Assembly (NCBI GenBank): GCA_035762005.1
Contig: DASTQA010000024.1
Location: 9,947 to 73,946 of the forward strand
Direction: 5' to 3'
DNA from: JAIBJN01 sp035762005
Lineage (GTDB): Bacteria; Actinomycetota; Thermoleophilia; Gaiellales; Gaiellaceae
DNA length: 64,000 nucleotides
Shown here: one piece after another, positions 32,375-40,931 of the stretch
Layout of the letters: each line of letters begins with the position of its first letter
Position numbering within the stretch: the stretch's first letter is position 1
Program-made: the position numbers and the translations under genes
The notes under the pieces: generated by a model
Database searches by the model: none
What the model was told of the DNA's origin: nothing
The model's input: the letters and a program-made list of their open reading frames with translations, nothing else

Positions 32375-32402
32375 CGAGAGGCGGCCTGGCGGCCGCCTCT
32401 CG
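32375..32402 (-). terminator. Rho-independent-like terminator
   Basis: A perfect 12-base stem, CGAGAGGCGGCC / GGCCGCCTCTCG, with loop TGGC. It lies 22 bases beyond the stop of the DUF6458 gene and 28 bases before the antiporter start, read on the minus strand. A short T-rich stretch (GGTTTCGG) follows. Confidence 0.65.
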
Positions 32403-32423
32403 AGCTGGAGGGGGACGGAGGGG

Positions 32424-32657
32424 CTAGTACGGAGGCGTGCGGTCGTACGGGTCCTGCCGGACGACCGTCTCGCGGCGGTAGCCGCCGACGCCGCCCCAGC
32501 TCGACCAGAAGAGGAGCGAGAGGAGAAAGCCGACGATGCCGACGACCATGAGGATCCAGCCGACCGTCGAGATGTCCACTCCGCTCACCTCGGCGGTGAC
32601 CGCGAACGCGAGGATCGCGCCGACCGCGACGAGGAAGATGCTTGCGCCGATACCCAT
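32424..32657 (-). CDS. DUF6458 small membrane protein
   Basis: 77 residues: two helices (GASIFLVAVGAILAFAV and VGWILMVVGIVGFLLSLLFW) joined by a short polar turn, then a C-terminal tail with RRETVVRQDPYDRTPP. The order MGIG-helix-V-x-I-x-TVGWILM is the DUF6458 pattern common in actinobacteria, of unknown function. AAGGAGG stands upstream of the ATG. It is divergent from the oxidase operon. Confidence 0.88.
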   Translation of the reverse strand: MGIGASIFLVAVGAILAFAVTAEVSGVDISTVGWILMVVGIVGFLLSLLFWSSWGGVGGYRRETVVRQDPYDRTPPY

Positions 32658-32727
32658 GTGCTCGGTTCCCTCCTTCGGAGTTCGGGTGGGTAAACGGTCG
32701 AGCCCCTCTCTCGGATACTGGTGCGTT

Positions 32728-32752
32728 AGGGTTTCGGCGGGCCGCGAACCCT
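32728..32752 (+). promoter_or_regulatory. Inverted repeat just upstream of ctaC
   Basis: AGGGTT (32728-32733) and AACCCT (32747-32752) flank 13 bases, ending nine bases before the ctaC GTG. A GATACT -10-like element lies at 32714-32719, so the repeat would form a 5'-leader hairpin or an operator. Confidence 0.4.
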
Positions 32753-32761
32753 GATTCTCAC

Positions 32762-33778
32762 GTGCGGAAGCGCTCGATCATCCAGATGTCGCTGGTGGGG
32801 GTGGCCGTCGGCCTCGCCCTCGCCGCCGTCGCGCTCTTCATCCCCTGGCTGCCCGACGCCGCCTCGGAGCAGGCGGGCATCATCGACTCCGTCTACTGGG
32901 TCGTGACCGCGATCTGCGTCGCGATCTTCGCCCTCGTCGCCGGGGTCGCGGTCTACGCCGTCTGGAAGTTCCGCGCCGCTCCGGACGACATGGACGACGG
33001 CTCCCCGATCCACGGGCACACGGGGCTCGAGATCGTCTGGACGCTCATCCCGACGATCCTCGTCACCTTCATCGCGGTCTACTCGGGCGTCGCGCTCGCG
33101 CAGGCGGAGGACCTCCCGGACGAGCACCGGGTCGTCGAGGTCACGGGGGAGCAGTTCGCCTGGAGCTTCACGTACCCGGACGTCCAGCTCGAGAACGGGG
33201 AGCCGCTGACCTCGGGCGAGCTCGTGCTGCCGGTGAACGAGGCGGTCGAGTTCCTCATCACGTCGAAGGACGTGATCCACTCGTTCTGGGTGCCTGAGTG
33301 GAGGATGAAGCAGGACGCCGTCCAGGGCGTGACGACGCGGACGGTGATCGAGCCGTCGAAGATCGGGACGTTCGAGGTCATCTGTACCGAGCTCTGCGGG
33401 CTCGGCCACGCGGTCATGCGAAGCCAGGCGCGCGTTCTCTCCTCCGAGGACTTCGCCGCCTGGGTGGAGGAGCGGCGCCGGCTCGCGGCGGAGGGCGGCG
33501 CCGTCCAGGGCGAGGCGCTCTTCACCGCGCAGTGCGCCAGCTGCCACACGCTGGCCGAGGCCGGCACGCAGGGCGCGGTCGGCCCCGATCTCGACGAGGC
33601 GCTCGCCGGCGCCGACGAGGCTTTCGTCCGCGAGTCCATCCTGGAGCCCGACGCTACGATCGCGGAGGGCTACCAGCCGGGGGTCATGCCGCAGAACTAC
33701 GGTGAGCTCTTCACGGACGAGCAGATCGACGGGCTCGTCCAGTACCTGCTCGAAGCGACTGGAGGGGGAGGGCGCTAG
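32762..33778 (+). CDS. ctaC: Cytochrome c oxidase subunit II fused to cytochrome c (caa3)
   Basis: 338 residues. Two N-terminal helices are followed by the periplasmic CuA cupredoxin domain with ligands His173, Cys208, Cys212, His216 and Met219 (CTELCGLGHAVM), plus the bridging Glu between the cysteines. The C-terminal third is a fused cytochrome c with CASCH (Cys258) and a Met in GVMPQNY. This is the caa3 type, which takes electrons directly from soluble cytochrome c. GTG 32762 is chosen because helix 1 begins soon after; there is no lipobox. The stop and the next GTG overlap by one base. Confidence 0.95.
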   Translation: MRKRSIIQMSLVGVAVGLALAAVALFIPWLPDAASEQAGIIDSVYWVVTAICVAIFALVAGVAVYAVWKFRAAPDDMDDGSPIHGHTGLEIVWTLIPTILVTFIAVYSGVALAQAEDLPDEHRVVEVTGEQFAWSFTYPDVQLENGEPLTSGELVLPVNEAVEFLITSKDVIHSFWVPEWRMKQDAVQGVTTRTVIEPSKIGTFEVICTELCGLGHAVMRSQARVLSSEDFAAWVEERRRLAAEGGAVQGEALFTAQCASCHTLAEAGTQGAVGPDLDEALAGADEAFVRESILEPDATIAEGYQPGVMPQNYGELFTDEQIDGLVQYLLEATGGGGR

Positions 33779-35733
33779 TGGCGATCGACGTCCACCGGGA
33801 GACGGGGCACGAGACGGCGCACGCCGGGCCGCCGCCGCCCCGGCGAGGCCTGCGGCGGCTGACCGGGGCCGGCTGGCTGCGCGTGCTCTGGTCGATGCCG
33901 CTCGGCTTCGGCCTGGCGACGCTGCTGGTCATCGGCGCCCGCGCGGCGATGGGCTTCGACCCGCTCTGGGAGCTCCAGGTCCTGATCGTCGCGTGGACGG
34001 TCATCGTCCCGCTCGCGTTCCTCGCCGGCCTCGGCGGCTTCGACTACTGGGCCTACTGGATCTCGGGGCGCCCCACCCGGCCCGAGGACCACTCCGGCCA
34101 CGGCGCGCGCACCTGGAAGGACTACTTCCGGGTCAACACGGACCACAAGGTCATCGGGATCCAGTACCTCGTCACGACGATCTTCTTCTTCGGCGCGGCG
34201 GGTCTGATGGCGATGTTCATGCGCGCGGAGCTGGCGCGGCCCGGGATGCAGTACGTGGACACGAACACCTTCAACGGGCTCTTCTCGGTCCACGCCTCGC
34301 TCATGATCTTCCTCTTCATCATCCCGGCCTTCGCCGGGCTCGGGAACTACGTCATCCCGCTCATGCTCGGCGCGCCGGACATGGCGTTCCCGCGCCTGAA
34401 CGCGCTCTCGTTCTGGCTGCTCCCGATCGCCGGGCTGATCATGCTCTCGAGCTACCTCGTCCCGGACGGTGGGGCGTTCGCCGCCGGGTGGACGAACTAC
34501 GTTCCCCTCGCCGTCCAGCAGCCCGACGGCAACCTCATGTTCCAGATGGGCGTCCAGTGGGCGGGCGCGTCCTCGATCATGACGGCTCTCAACTTCCTCG
34601 TGACGATCATCACCATGCGCGCGCCCGGCATGTCCTTCTGGCGCATGCCCCTGCTCGTGTGGGCGAACTTCGCCACCTCGACGCTCGTCGTCCTCGCGAC
34701 GCCGTTCGTCGCCGGCTCGCAGTTCTTCATCATGTTCGACCGGGTCCTGCACACGAACTTCTTCAACCCGGAGCTGGGCGGCGACATCATCGCCTACCAG
34801 CACATCTTCTGGTTCTACTCGCACCCGGCCGTCTACATCATGATGCTGCCCGGCTTCGGCATCGCCTCGGAGGTGATCTCCGTCTTCGCGCGGAAGCCGA
34901 TCTTCGGCTACCGGCTGATGGCGCTCTCGCTGATGGCGATCCTCATCCTCGGCTTCTCGGTCTGGGCCCACCACATGTTCGTCTCCGGGATGCAGTCGTG
35001 GATCCGGATCCCGATGATGGTGACGACGCTCGTGATCGCCGTCCCGACGGGGATCAAGGTCTTCAGCTGGCTGGCGACGCTGTGGGAGGGGCGGATCCGC
35101 TTCACGACGCCCATGCTCTTCGGGCTCGGCTTCGTGACGATGTTCGTCATCGGGGGCCTCTCCGGGATCTACCTCGGCTCGGTGCCGGTCGACATCCACG
35201 CGAGCGACACGTACTTCGTCGTCGCGCACATCCACTACGTCCTCTTCGGCGGCTCCCTCTTCACGATCTTCGCCGGCATCTACTACTGGTTCCCGAAGAT
35301 GACCGGGCGGATGTACGACGAGCGCCTCGGCAGAATCCACTTCTGGCTCACGTTCGTCGGCTTCAACGTCACCTTCTTCCCCATGCACTGGGTCGGCCTC
35401 CAGGGCATGCCGCGCCGGGTCGCGGACTACGCGCCCGAGTTCGGCAACTGGAACCTCGTCATCTCGATCGCGTCCTTCGGCCTCGGCGCCTCGACGCTCG
35501 TCTTCCTCTACAACATGGTCGTCAGCTGGCGGGCCGGCCCGCCAGCGGGGCCGAACCCCTGGCGGGCCCTCACGCTCGAGTGGCAGGTCTCCTCGCCGCC
35601 GCCGATCTTCAACTTCCACGAGATCCCGCAGGTCGTCGGCAGCCCGTACGAGTACGGGGTGCGAGGCGCGCGCCACGCAGTCCTGAACGGCGACCGCGCG
35701 CAGGTCGAGGAGCGGGAGAGGGTGCAGGCGTGA
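33778..35733 (+). CDS. ctaD: Cytochrome c oxidase subunit I, A2 type, extended N-terminus
   Basis: 651 residues, about 100 more than usual. The canonical core begins at NTDHKVIGIQY (about 119). Ligands: heme a His172 and His486, heme a3 His484, CuB His349, His398 and His399, with Tyr353 (SHPAVY) positioned for the His-Tyr cross-link. The helix VI motif is YSHPAVY, lacking the D-channel Glu; the Tyr-Ser pair marks A2-type proton-pumping oxidases. Residues 1-118 add two helices (about 35-60 and 67-92) that are not part of subunit I and may replace a separate small subunit. It is co-transcribed with ctaC. Confidence 0.95.
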   Translation: MAIDVHRETGHETAHAGPPPPRRGLRRLTGAGWLRVLWSMPLGFGLATLLVIGARAAMGFDPLWELQVLIVAWTVIVPLAFLAGLGGFDYWAYWISGRPTRPEDHSGHGARTWKDYFRVNTDHKVIGIQYLVTTIFFFGAAGLMAMFMRAELARPGMQYVDTNTFNGLFSVHASLMIFLFIIPAFAGLGNYVIPLMLGAPDMAFPRLNALSFWLLPIAGLIMLSSYLVPDGGAFAAGWTNYVPLAVQQPDGNLMFQMGVQWAGASSIMTALNFLVTIITMRAPGMSFWRMPLLVWANFATSTLVVLATPFVAGSQFFIMFDRVLHTNFFNPELGGDIIAYQHIFWFYSHPAVYIMMLPGFGIASEVISVFARKPIFGYRLMALSLMAILILGFSVWAHHMFVSGMQSWIRIPMMVTTLVIAVPTGIKVFSWLATLWEGRIRFTTPMLFGLGFVTMFVIGGLSGIYLGSVPVDIHASDTYFVVAHIHYVLFGGSLFTIFAGIYYWFPKMTGRMYDERLGRIHFWLTFVGFNVTFFPMHWVGLQGMPRRVADYAPEFGNWNLVISIASFGLGASTLVFLYNMVVSWRAGPPAGPNPWRALTLEWQVSSPPPIFNFHEIPQVVGSPYEYGVRGARHAVLNGDRAQVEERERVQA

Positions 35734-36602
35734 GCGCGGGCGATCCCTACGCTTCGCCCCGTCCCGAGCAGGCGGCCGAGCGGCCGCGGCACGTCCTCGT
35801 CGTCGCGAACGAGACCGTCGCCGGGCGGACCCTCATCGACGCGATCGCCGAGCGGGCGGCCGCGGGACCCATCCGCGTCACGGTCGTCTGCCCCCAGAAC
35901 GACCCCCGGGCGGGCTACGTCGTCTACGAGGAGAGCCGGCGCTCGACCGCCGACCGGCGGCTGCGCCGCACGCTCGACCTGCTCCACGAGGCCGGCATCG
36001 CCGCGAGGGGCGCCGTGGTCGCCCCCGACCCGCTCGACGCCCTGCGCGACGCCCTCCACCAGTACGCGCCCGTCGACGAGGTCGTCGTCTCGACGCACCC
36101 GGGCGCGGTGCGCTCGAGCTGGCTCCGCGCCGGCCTCGTCGACCGCGCCCGCAAGGTCGCCGGCGACATTCCCGTCTCCCACGTGGAGGTCGACCTCGCC
36201 TCGCCGCGGGAGCGCGCGCACGTCCTCGTGATCGCGAACCAGACGATCGTCGGGGGCCCGCTCCTGCAGGCGATCCGGGAACGGGCGGAGACGTCGCCCG
36301 CCGACTTCACCCTCGTCGCCCCGGCCGACCAGCCCGGCGTCAGGCGCCGGCTCGAGCGCGCGCTCGCCGAGTTGGGCGAGGCCGGCATCCAGGCGACCGG
36401 GCACATCGGCGACCCGGACCCCGTCAACGCGGCGCTGAATGCGACGCACGACGAGCAGGTGGACGAGATCGTCGTCTCGACCTTCCCCGCCGCCACCTCC
36501 GGCTGGCTGCAGCGGGACGTCGTCGGCCGCATCGAGAAGGGCGCGGGCCTGCCCGTCCGCCACGTCGTCGTCGAGGCCGCGCAGACCGAGGCGCTCACGT
36601 AG
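35730..36602 (+). CDS. Tandem universal-stress-like domain protein in oxidase operon
   Basis: 290 residues with no membrane segment. Two copies of one alpha/beta domain (about 20-155 and 160-285). Shared landmarks: VVANETVAGR / VIANQTIVGG, DPLDALRDAL / DPVNAALNAT, DEVVVSTHP / DEIVVSTFP, SSWLRAGLVDR / SGWLQRDVVGR and a final strand SHVEVD / RHVVVE. The fold resembles Usp, but the usual G-x2-G-x9-GS ATP loop is missing. A third copy is at 37251. It sits between subunits I and III with a four-base overlap, so it must be made with the oxidase. The role, perhaps sensing or assembly, is inference. Confidence 0.85.
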   Translation: MSAGDPYASPRPEQAAERPRHVLVVANETVAGRTLIDAIAERAAAGPIRVTVVCPQNDPRAGYVVYEESRRSTADRRLRRTLDLLHEAGIAARGAVVAPDPLDALRDALHQYAPVDEVVVSTHPGAVRSSWLRAGLVDRARKVAGDIPVSHVEVDLASPRERAHVLVIANQTIVGGPLLQAIRERAETSPADFTLVAPADQPGVRRRLERALAELGEAGIQATGHIGDPDPVNAALNATHDEQVDEIVVSTFPAATSGWLQRDVVGRIEKGAGLPVRHVVVEAAQTEALT

Positions 36603-36610
36603 GGATCGGC

Positions 36611-37213
36611 GTGGCCGTCGCGCACGCCCACGAGCACCCGCCCGCCGCGCACCACAGCTCGCGCGTCGACTCGCGCCTGCTCGGCATCTACTTCTTCATC
36701 GCCTCCGAGGTGATGCTCTTCGGCTCCTTCTTCAGCGCGTACTTCTTCGCGCGGGTCGTCGTCGACGGCGAGGGCGGGTGGCCGCCCGAGGGGTTCGAGC
36801 TGCCGGTCTACCTCGCCCTCCTGAACACGGTCATCCTCGTGACGTCGAGCTTCACGATGCACTGGGCGCTCCAGGCGGTGAAGCGCGGGAACCGCTCGGG
36901 CCTCGTCGCCGGCCTCACGCTCACGTTCCTGCTCGGGCTCACGTTCCTGCTCATCCAGGCGCGGGAGTACACGCGCCTCGGGTTCGCGCCCTACGACAAC
37001 GCCTTCGGCTCGACGTTCTACGGTCTCACCGGACTGCACGGCGCCCACGTCTTCGTGGGCCTGAACCTCCTGCTCTACGCGCTCATCCGCTCCGTCCGCG
37101 GCCACTTCGGCCCCGAGCCGCACCGCCACCTCGGCGTCGAGCTGCCCGGGATCTACTGGCACTTCGTGGACGTAATGTGGATCATCGTGTACGTGACGGT
37201 CTACGTGATCTAG
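36611..37213 (+). CDS. ctaE: Cytochrome c oxidase subunit III
   Basis: 200 residues with five helices, the short form found in many bacterial caa3 oxidases. SRLLGIYFFIASEVMLFGSFFSAYFFAR contains the conserved Glu in helix III-like position. GLTGLHGAHVFVGLNLLL and GIYWHFVDVMWIIVY complete the family pattern. It stabilises subunit I and proton uptake. It begins nine bases after the tandem stress-domain gene. Confidence 0.95.
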   Translation: MAVAHAHEHPPAAHHSSRVDSRLLGIYFFIASEVMLFGSFFSAYFFARVVVDGEGGWPPEGFELPVYLALLNTVILVTSSFTMHWALQAVKRGNRSGLVAGLTLTFLLGLTFLLIQAREYTRLGFAPYDNAFGSTFYGLTGLHGAHVFVGLNLLLYALIRSVRGHFGPEPHRHLGVELPGIYWHFVDVMWIIVYVTVYVI

Positions 37214-37250
37214 ACCAGCCCGGCAGCCAGCTCAGTCACGGGAGGCGCCC

Positions 37251-37925
37251 ATGCGCAATCCGATTCGCACCGAGGCAGAGGCCTTCAGCTTCGTCCTCGT
37301 CTGCGTCGTCCTCTTCGCCGCGGTCGCCGTGGCCGGGGTGCTCGGCGGCGGCTGGGTCGCCGTCGGCGTCTTCCTCGCCCTCGCCGTCGGCGTCGCCCTC
37401 GGCATCTACATGAAGAGCGACCCGAAGGAGCCGGAGCCGGCGGTCTGGGCCCGCGGCGGCGGCGGCCGGCGGCGCCTGCTCGTGGTCGCGAACGAGACCG
37501 TCGCCGGCCGCGCGCTGCGCGCAGAGGTCGTCCGCCGGGCGCAGAGCGGCGAGGACGTGCTCGTCGTCTGCCCGGCGCTCAACACCCACCTTCGTCACTG
37601 GACCTCGGACGAGGACGAGGCGCGGGCGCGGGCGCAGGCGCGCCTCGACGAGTCGCTCGCCGCCCTGGCGGACGAGGGCGTGCGGGCCCGTGGACAGGTC
37701 GGGGACGCCGACCCGGTGCAGGCGATCGACGACGCGCTGCGGACGTTCGGCGCCGACGAGATCGTCGTCTCGACGCACCCTCCCGGCCGCTCCAACTGGC
37801 TCGAGCGCGGCGTCGTCGAGCGTGTGCGCGAGCGTTTCCGCTGCCCGATCGCGCACGTCGTCGTCGATCTCGAGGCGGAGCGTGGCGGCGCCGCGGCCGA
37901 CGAGGCCGCCTCGCGCCGGGGCTAG
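37251..37925 (+). CDS. Two-helix protein fused to the oxidase-operon stress domain
   Basis: 224 residues. EAEAFSFVLVCVVLFAAVAVAGVLG and a second helix to about residue 50 form a hairpin like a small oxidase subunit IV. A domain from about 77 follows with VVANETVAGRAL, DPVQAIDDAL, DEIVVSTHP, SNWLERGVVER and HVVVDL, the third copy of the family seen twice at 35730. GGGAGG precedes the ATG. It thus tethers the stress-like domain to the membrane beside the oxidase. It ends the operon. No function has been assigned; a signalling or heme/copper handling role is conjecture. Confidence 0.85.
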   Translation: MRNPIRTEAEAFSFVLVCVVLFAAVAVAGVLGGGWVAVGVFLALAVGVALGIYMKSDPKEPEPAVWARGGGGRRRLLVVANETVAGRALRAEVVRRAQSGEDVLVVCPALNTHLRHWTSDEDEARARAQARLDESLAALADEGVRARGQVGDADPVQAIDDALRTFGADEIVVSTHPPGRSNWLERGVVERVRERFRCPIAHVVVDLEAERGGAAADEAASRRG

Positions 37926-37946
37926 GGCTCGAGCCCGACCGCGCTC

Positions 37947-38393
37947 CTACGGCGCGGTCGTCTCGGTCGCTCCGGTCGTCCCGCCGCCCTGGTCGCCGCT
38001 CGGGTCGCACCCCTCGAGGTCCTTCCCGGCGACGCTCGCCACGTAGCCGGCCACGTCGACCGCGTCCTGGCCGGTGACGAGGTCGGCCGGCATCACGCCC
38101 TGGGCGAGGTCGATCTGCCGCAGGACGACCGCGTAGATCGTGTCCTCCTCGAAGCCCTGCGTGCACGAGTAGCCGAGCGCCGTGTCGAGGTTCGGCCCGG
38201 TCGTGCCTGCCGAGCCGGCGTCGGCGAGGACGTGGCACGTGCCGCAGCCCGGCCGGCCGTCCTTCCCCGCGACGAAGAGCTCCTTGCCGTTGGCCGTGTC
38301 GGCCCCCTCGACGCCGGTCGTCTCGTCGCCGCCGCATCCGGCGAGCGCGAGCGCCCCGACGAGGAGCAGGAGGACGAGCGGCCGGCGGGTCAC
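37947..38393 (-). CDS. Monoheme cytochrome c lipoprotein
   Basis: 148 residues from a GTG. The signal ends in lipobox LAGC, then a Thr/Gly linker, heme site CGTCH, and a Met ligand candidate in GVMPADL. Two further Cys (YSCTQG and LEGCDP) could form a disulfide. It is probably the membrane-anchored electron donor for the neighbouring caa3 oxidase, although it is on the opposite strand and last in the STAS/Tat transcription unit. There is a low-complexity Thr/Gly tail. Confidence 0.85.
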   Translation of the reverse strand: MTRRPLVLLLLVGALALAGCGGDETTGVEGADTANGKELFVAGKDGRPGCGTCHVLADAGSAGTTGPNLDTALGYSCTQGFEEDTIYAVVLRQIDLAQGVMPADLVTGQDAVDVAGYVASVAGKDLEGCDPSGDQGGGTTGATETTAP

Positions 38394-38398
38394 TGCCG

Positions 38399-38764
38399 CT
38401 ACTGGGTCTTGGCCTCGACCGTGCCGGCGCCCTCGAGCGCCTCCGCCCGCGTCGCGTGGATCGGGAAGACCCGGTTGAGCCCGGTGATCTCGAAGATCTT
38501 CGTGATGTTGCGATCGCTGCAGACGATCGACAGCTGCCCGTCGCTCGGGCGGAGCCGCTTGACCCCTCCGACGAGGACTCCGAGCGTCGTCGAGTCGATG
38601 AACGTCGTGTCGGTGAGGTCGACGACGACGTGCTTCGCGCCCCGGCCGATGACGTCGAGGAGCTGCTGCTTGAACTCGGGCGCCGTGTAGAGGTCGATCT
38701 CGCCCGTGAGGGCGATGACGTAGGCGTCCGCAGAAGCCTGCTCCGTCTTGATGTCGAAGTTCAT
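38399..38764 (-). CDS. STAS-domain anti-sigma-factor antagonist
   Basis: 121 residues of the SpoIIAA/RsbV type. EIDLYTAPEFKQQLL, HVVVDLTDTTFIDSTTLGVL with the phosphorylatable Ser in DSTTLG, and a C-terminal helix. In its unphosphorylated form such a protein frees a sigma factor by binding an RsbW-like kinase; neither kinase nor sigma-B-type gene is in the window. AAGGGG stands before the ATG. It lies between the TPR and cytochrome c genes. Confidence 0.92.
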   Translation of the reverse strand: MNFDIKTEQASADAYVIALTGEIDLYTAPEFKQQLLDVIGRGAKHVVVDLTDTTFIDSTTLGVLVGGVKRLRPSDGQLSIVCSDRNITKIFEITGLNRVFPIHATRAEALEGAGTVEAKTQ

Positions 38765-38808
38765 GTGTCCCCTTCGGGTCTGAGTCGCGGGTGACTACCT
38801 TAGCCGCT

Positions 38809-39621
38809 TCACTCGCCGTCCGAGTCGGGATTCGAGCCGCCGCCCGCCGCCTCGTCGCCGGAGCCGGAGGTCTGCCCGCCGATCGCCTCGAGGGCGTCGA
38901 TCCGCTCGCGGATCTGCTCGGCGTTGGGGTTGTTCGGCGAGAGCTCGAGGAAGCGCTCGTAGGCGGTGACGGCCGAGGCGTAGTCCTGCGCGCCCTCGGC
39001 GGCCTGGGCGAACTGGAGGTAGAGCAGGGGATCGTCGTCGACGATGAGGGTGAGATCGCGGAAGACCTCGAACTGGAGGGCGGCGAGCCGCTGGGCCTCG
39101 GCGTTCGCCGTCGAGGCGCGCGCCTGGGCCTCGGCGCTCACCGACTCCGAGATCCGGTTGCCGAGGAGCTCGCGGACGAAGGGGCTGTCCTCGGGCGCGA
39201 ACGTCTGCGGCAGCGAGGCCTCCTGCGCCTGGTTCGCGGCGACGGCCGCGCGCTCCTGGGCCAGCGCGACCTCCTGACCGTAGAGCGCCGCGAGCGAGCG
39301 GAGGGCGTCCTCGTCCTGCGGCCGGGCGGCGCGATAGCGCTCGTACGCGGCGATCGCCTCGGCGACCTGCCCCTCGCGCTGAGCTGCTCTGGCGAGCTCG
39401 AGGGTCGCCGCCGGGTCGTTCGGCTTGTCGGCGGCCGCCTCGCGGGCGTCCTCCAGGGAGAGGCCCGTGCTCGAGACGGGCCTGTTGAGCAGGTCGGCGA
39501 TGTAGTCGCCGATGCCCGAGCCGCCTGCGCCGACGCCGAAGATGAGGAAGCCGCCTCCGAAGAAGACGGCGAGGAGGAGGAAGACCCACTTCGCCCGGCG
39601 GCGAAGCTTGGGGAAGAACAT
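38809..39621 (-). CDS. Membrane-anchored TPR protein
   Basis: About 270 residues starting MFFPKLRRRAKW, one helix (FLLLAVFFGGGFLIFGVGAG) and then TPR-like helices (DPAATLELARAAQREGQVAEAI, AYERYRAARPQDEDALRSLA and YASAVTAYERFLELSPNNP). An ATG at 39699 has a GGGAGG before it, but would add an Arg-rich stretch overlapping the amidohydrolase by 79 bases. ATG 39621 overlaps that gene's stop by one base (TGATG) and is preferred. The role may be protein docking near the Tat translocon; this is inference from position. Confidence 0.8.
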   Translation of the reverse strand: MFFPKLRRRAKWVFLLLAVFFGGGFLIFGVGAGGSGIGDYIADLLNRPVSSTGLSLEDAREAAADKPNDPAATLELARAAQREGQVAEAIAAYERYRAARPQDEDALRSLAALYGQEVALAQERAAVAANQAQEASLPQTFAPEDSPFVRELLGNRISESVSAEAQARASTANAEAQRLAALQFEVFRDLTLIVDDDPLLYLQFAQAAEGAQDYASAVTAYERFLELSPNNPNAEQIRERIDALEAIGGQTSGSGDEAAGGGSNPDSDGE

Positions 39622-40931
39622 CAGGTCTTCGGCGCTCTGGGCGCTTCGCTGAGCAGGCGGGCGCGTGCGGCGCTTGCGCTGCGTCGAAGCTCGGGCCATT
39701 CGAATCCTCCCTTCTCGTACCTCGCCTCGCCGTCGACGAGCGTGAGGAGCACCCGTTCGGGCGAGCCGCCGAAGACCACGGCGGTGGTTGGATCCTCCCA
39801 GGGGAGGAACGGCGAGCCGGCGAGCGAGACGACGGTGAGGTCGGCCCGCTTCCCGGCGGCGAGCGAGCCGGTCTCGTGCGCGAGACCGAGCGCGCGCGCC
39901 GAGCCAAGAGTAGCGAGTTCCAGGGCCGCACTCGCCGAGAGCGCATCGGGCCGCCGCTCGCGCAGGCGGGCCGTGTACACCGCTGTTCGCATCTCCTCGA
40001 AGACGTCGAACGAGGGCGTCGAGGCCGGGCTGTCCGTGCCGAGCCCGACCCTGACGCCGGCGGCGAGGAGGTCGGTGAGGGGCGCGGCGCCGCAGCCGAG
40101 GACGGCGTTCGAGCGCGGGCAGTGCGCGACCGCGACGTCGTGCTCGGCGAGGAGCGCGATCTCGTCCGCCTCGACGTGCACGCAGTGGGCGGCGAGGAGC
40201 TGCGGCCCGAGGAGGCCGTGAGCGGCGAGGAGGCGGACCCCCGTCTCGCCCGCCGGTGCGATGGGGACGCCGCGGGCGTCCGCCATCGGCCCCGTCCCGT
40301 GGAGGAGCCACTCCTGCTCGGCCGCGCTCTCGGCGAGGTGGGTGACGAGCGGCAGCCCCAGGCCGGCGCAGGCGGCGTAGACCTCGGCCGAGGTCGAGTA
40401 GGGCGCGTGGGGCGAGACCCCGAGCCGGACGCGCTCCGAGAGCGAGGGAGCGACCGCCGCCCGCAGGGTCTCGAAGCGCGCGAGCGCCGCGTCCGGGTCG
40501 TCCCCGAAGACCTCGAGGTGGACGAGCGCGCGCAGGCCGAGCTCGGCGCACGCCGGCGCGGCGGCGCCCGTGAAGCTCGCGTCCGCGAGCGTCGTGATGC
40601 CCGAGCGCAGGCACTCCGCCGCGCCGAGGCGCGCGACCGCCACCGCGTCGTCCTCGAGCAGCCGTCGCTTCCGGGTCACGTGCAGGTCGATCCACGGCGC
40701 GAAGGAGAAGCCGTCGCCGAAGCCCGCGTAGACGGCGTACTCGAGGTGCGAGTGGGCGTCGACGAAGCCCGGCAGGAGCGCCGCGTCCGGGAAGGGGCGC
40801 CGCTCGCCCTCGAGCTCCGCGGCCGGCCCGACCGAGACGATGCGCCCGTCCTCGACGGCGACCCCGCCGTCGCGCACGGGCTCACCCTCGACCGGGAGGA
40901 CCCAGTCCGCCTCGTAGACGGTTGTCGCCAC
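39621..40931 (-). CDS. Amidohydrolase / aminohydrolase family enzyme
   Basis: 436 residues from a GTG overlapping the tatC stop (TAGTG). A metal-dependent TIM barrel: DAHSHLEY with the His-x-His, THLAES, HCVHVE and the catalytic Asp in GTDSPAS. This is the ATZ/TRZ branch, which covers SAH/MTA deaminases, guanine deaminase and the aminofutalosine deaminase of the futalosine menaquinone route. The substrate cannot be told from sequence. It is in the middle of an operon with tatC and a TPR gene. Confidence 0.88.
   Translation of the reverse strand: MATTVYEADWVLPVEGEPVRDGGVAVEDGRIVSVGPAAELEGERRPFPDAALLPGFVDAHSHLEYAVYAGFGDGFSFAPWIDLHVTRKRRLLEDDAVAVARLGAAECLRSGITTLADASFTGAAAPACAELGLRALVHLEVFGDDPDAALARFETLRAAVAPSLSERVRLGVSPHAPYSTSAEVYAACAGLGLPLVTHLAESAAEQEWLLHGTGPMADARGVPIAPAGETGVRLLAAHGLLGPQLLAAHCVHVEADEIALLAEHDVAVAHCPRSNAVLGCGAAPLTDLLAAGVRVGLGTDSPASTPSFDVFEEMRTAVYTARLRERRPDALSASAALELATLGSARALGLAHETGSLAAGKRADLTVVSLAGSPFLPWEDPTTAVVFGGSPERVLLTLVDGEARYEKGGFEWPELRRSASAARARLLSEAPRAPKT

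Noticed and set aside
33775..35676. A 633-codon minus-strand frame opposite ctaD
   Set aside because: The His/Arg/Asp-rich sequence is a mirror of a strongly conserved oxidase gene.
39622..39699. Longer start (ATG 39699) for the TPR gene
   Set aside because: It has a good ribosome-site match, but the extra Arg-rich residues overlap the amidohydrolase coding sequence by 79 bases, and the TGATG junction fits better; not fully excluded.
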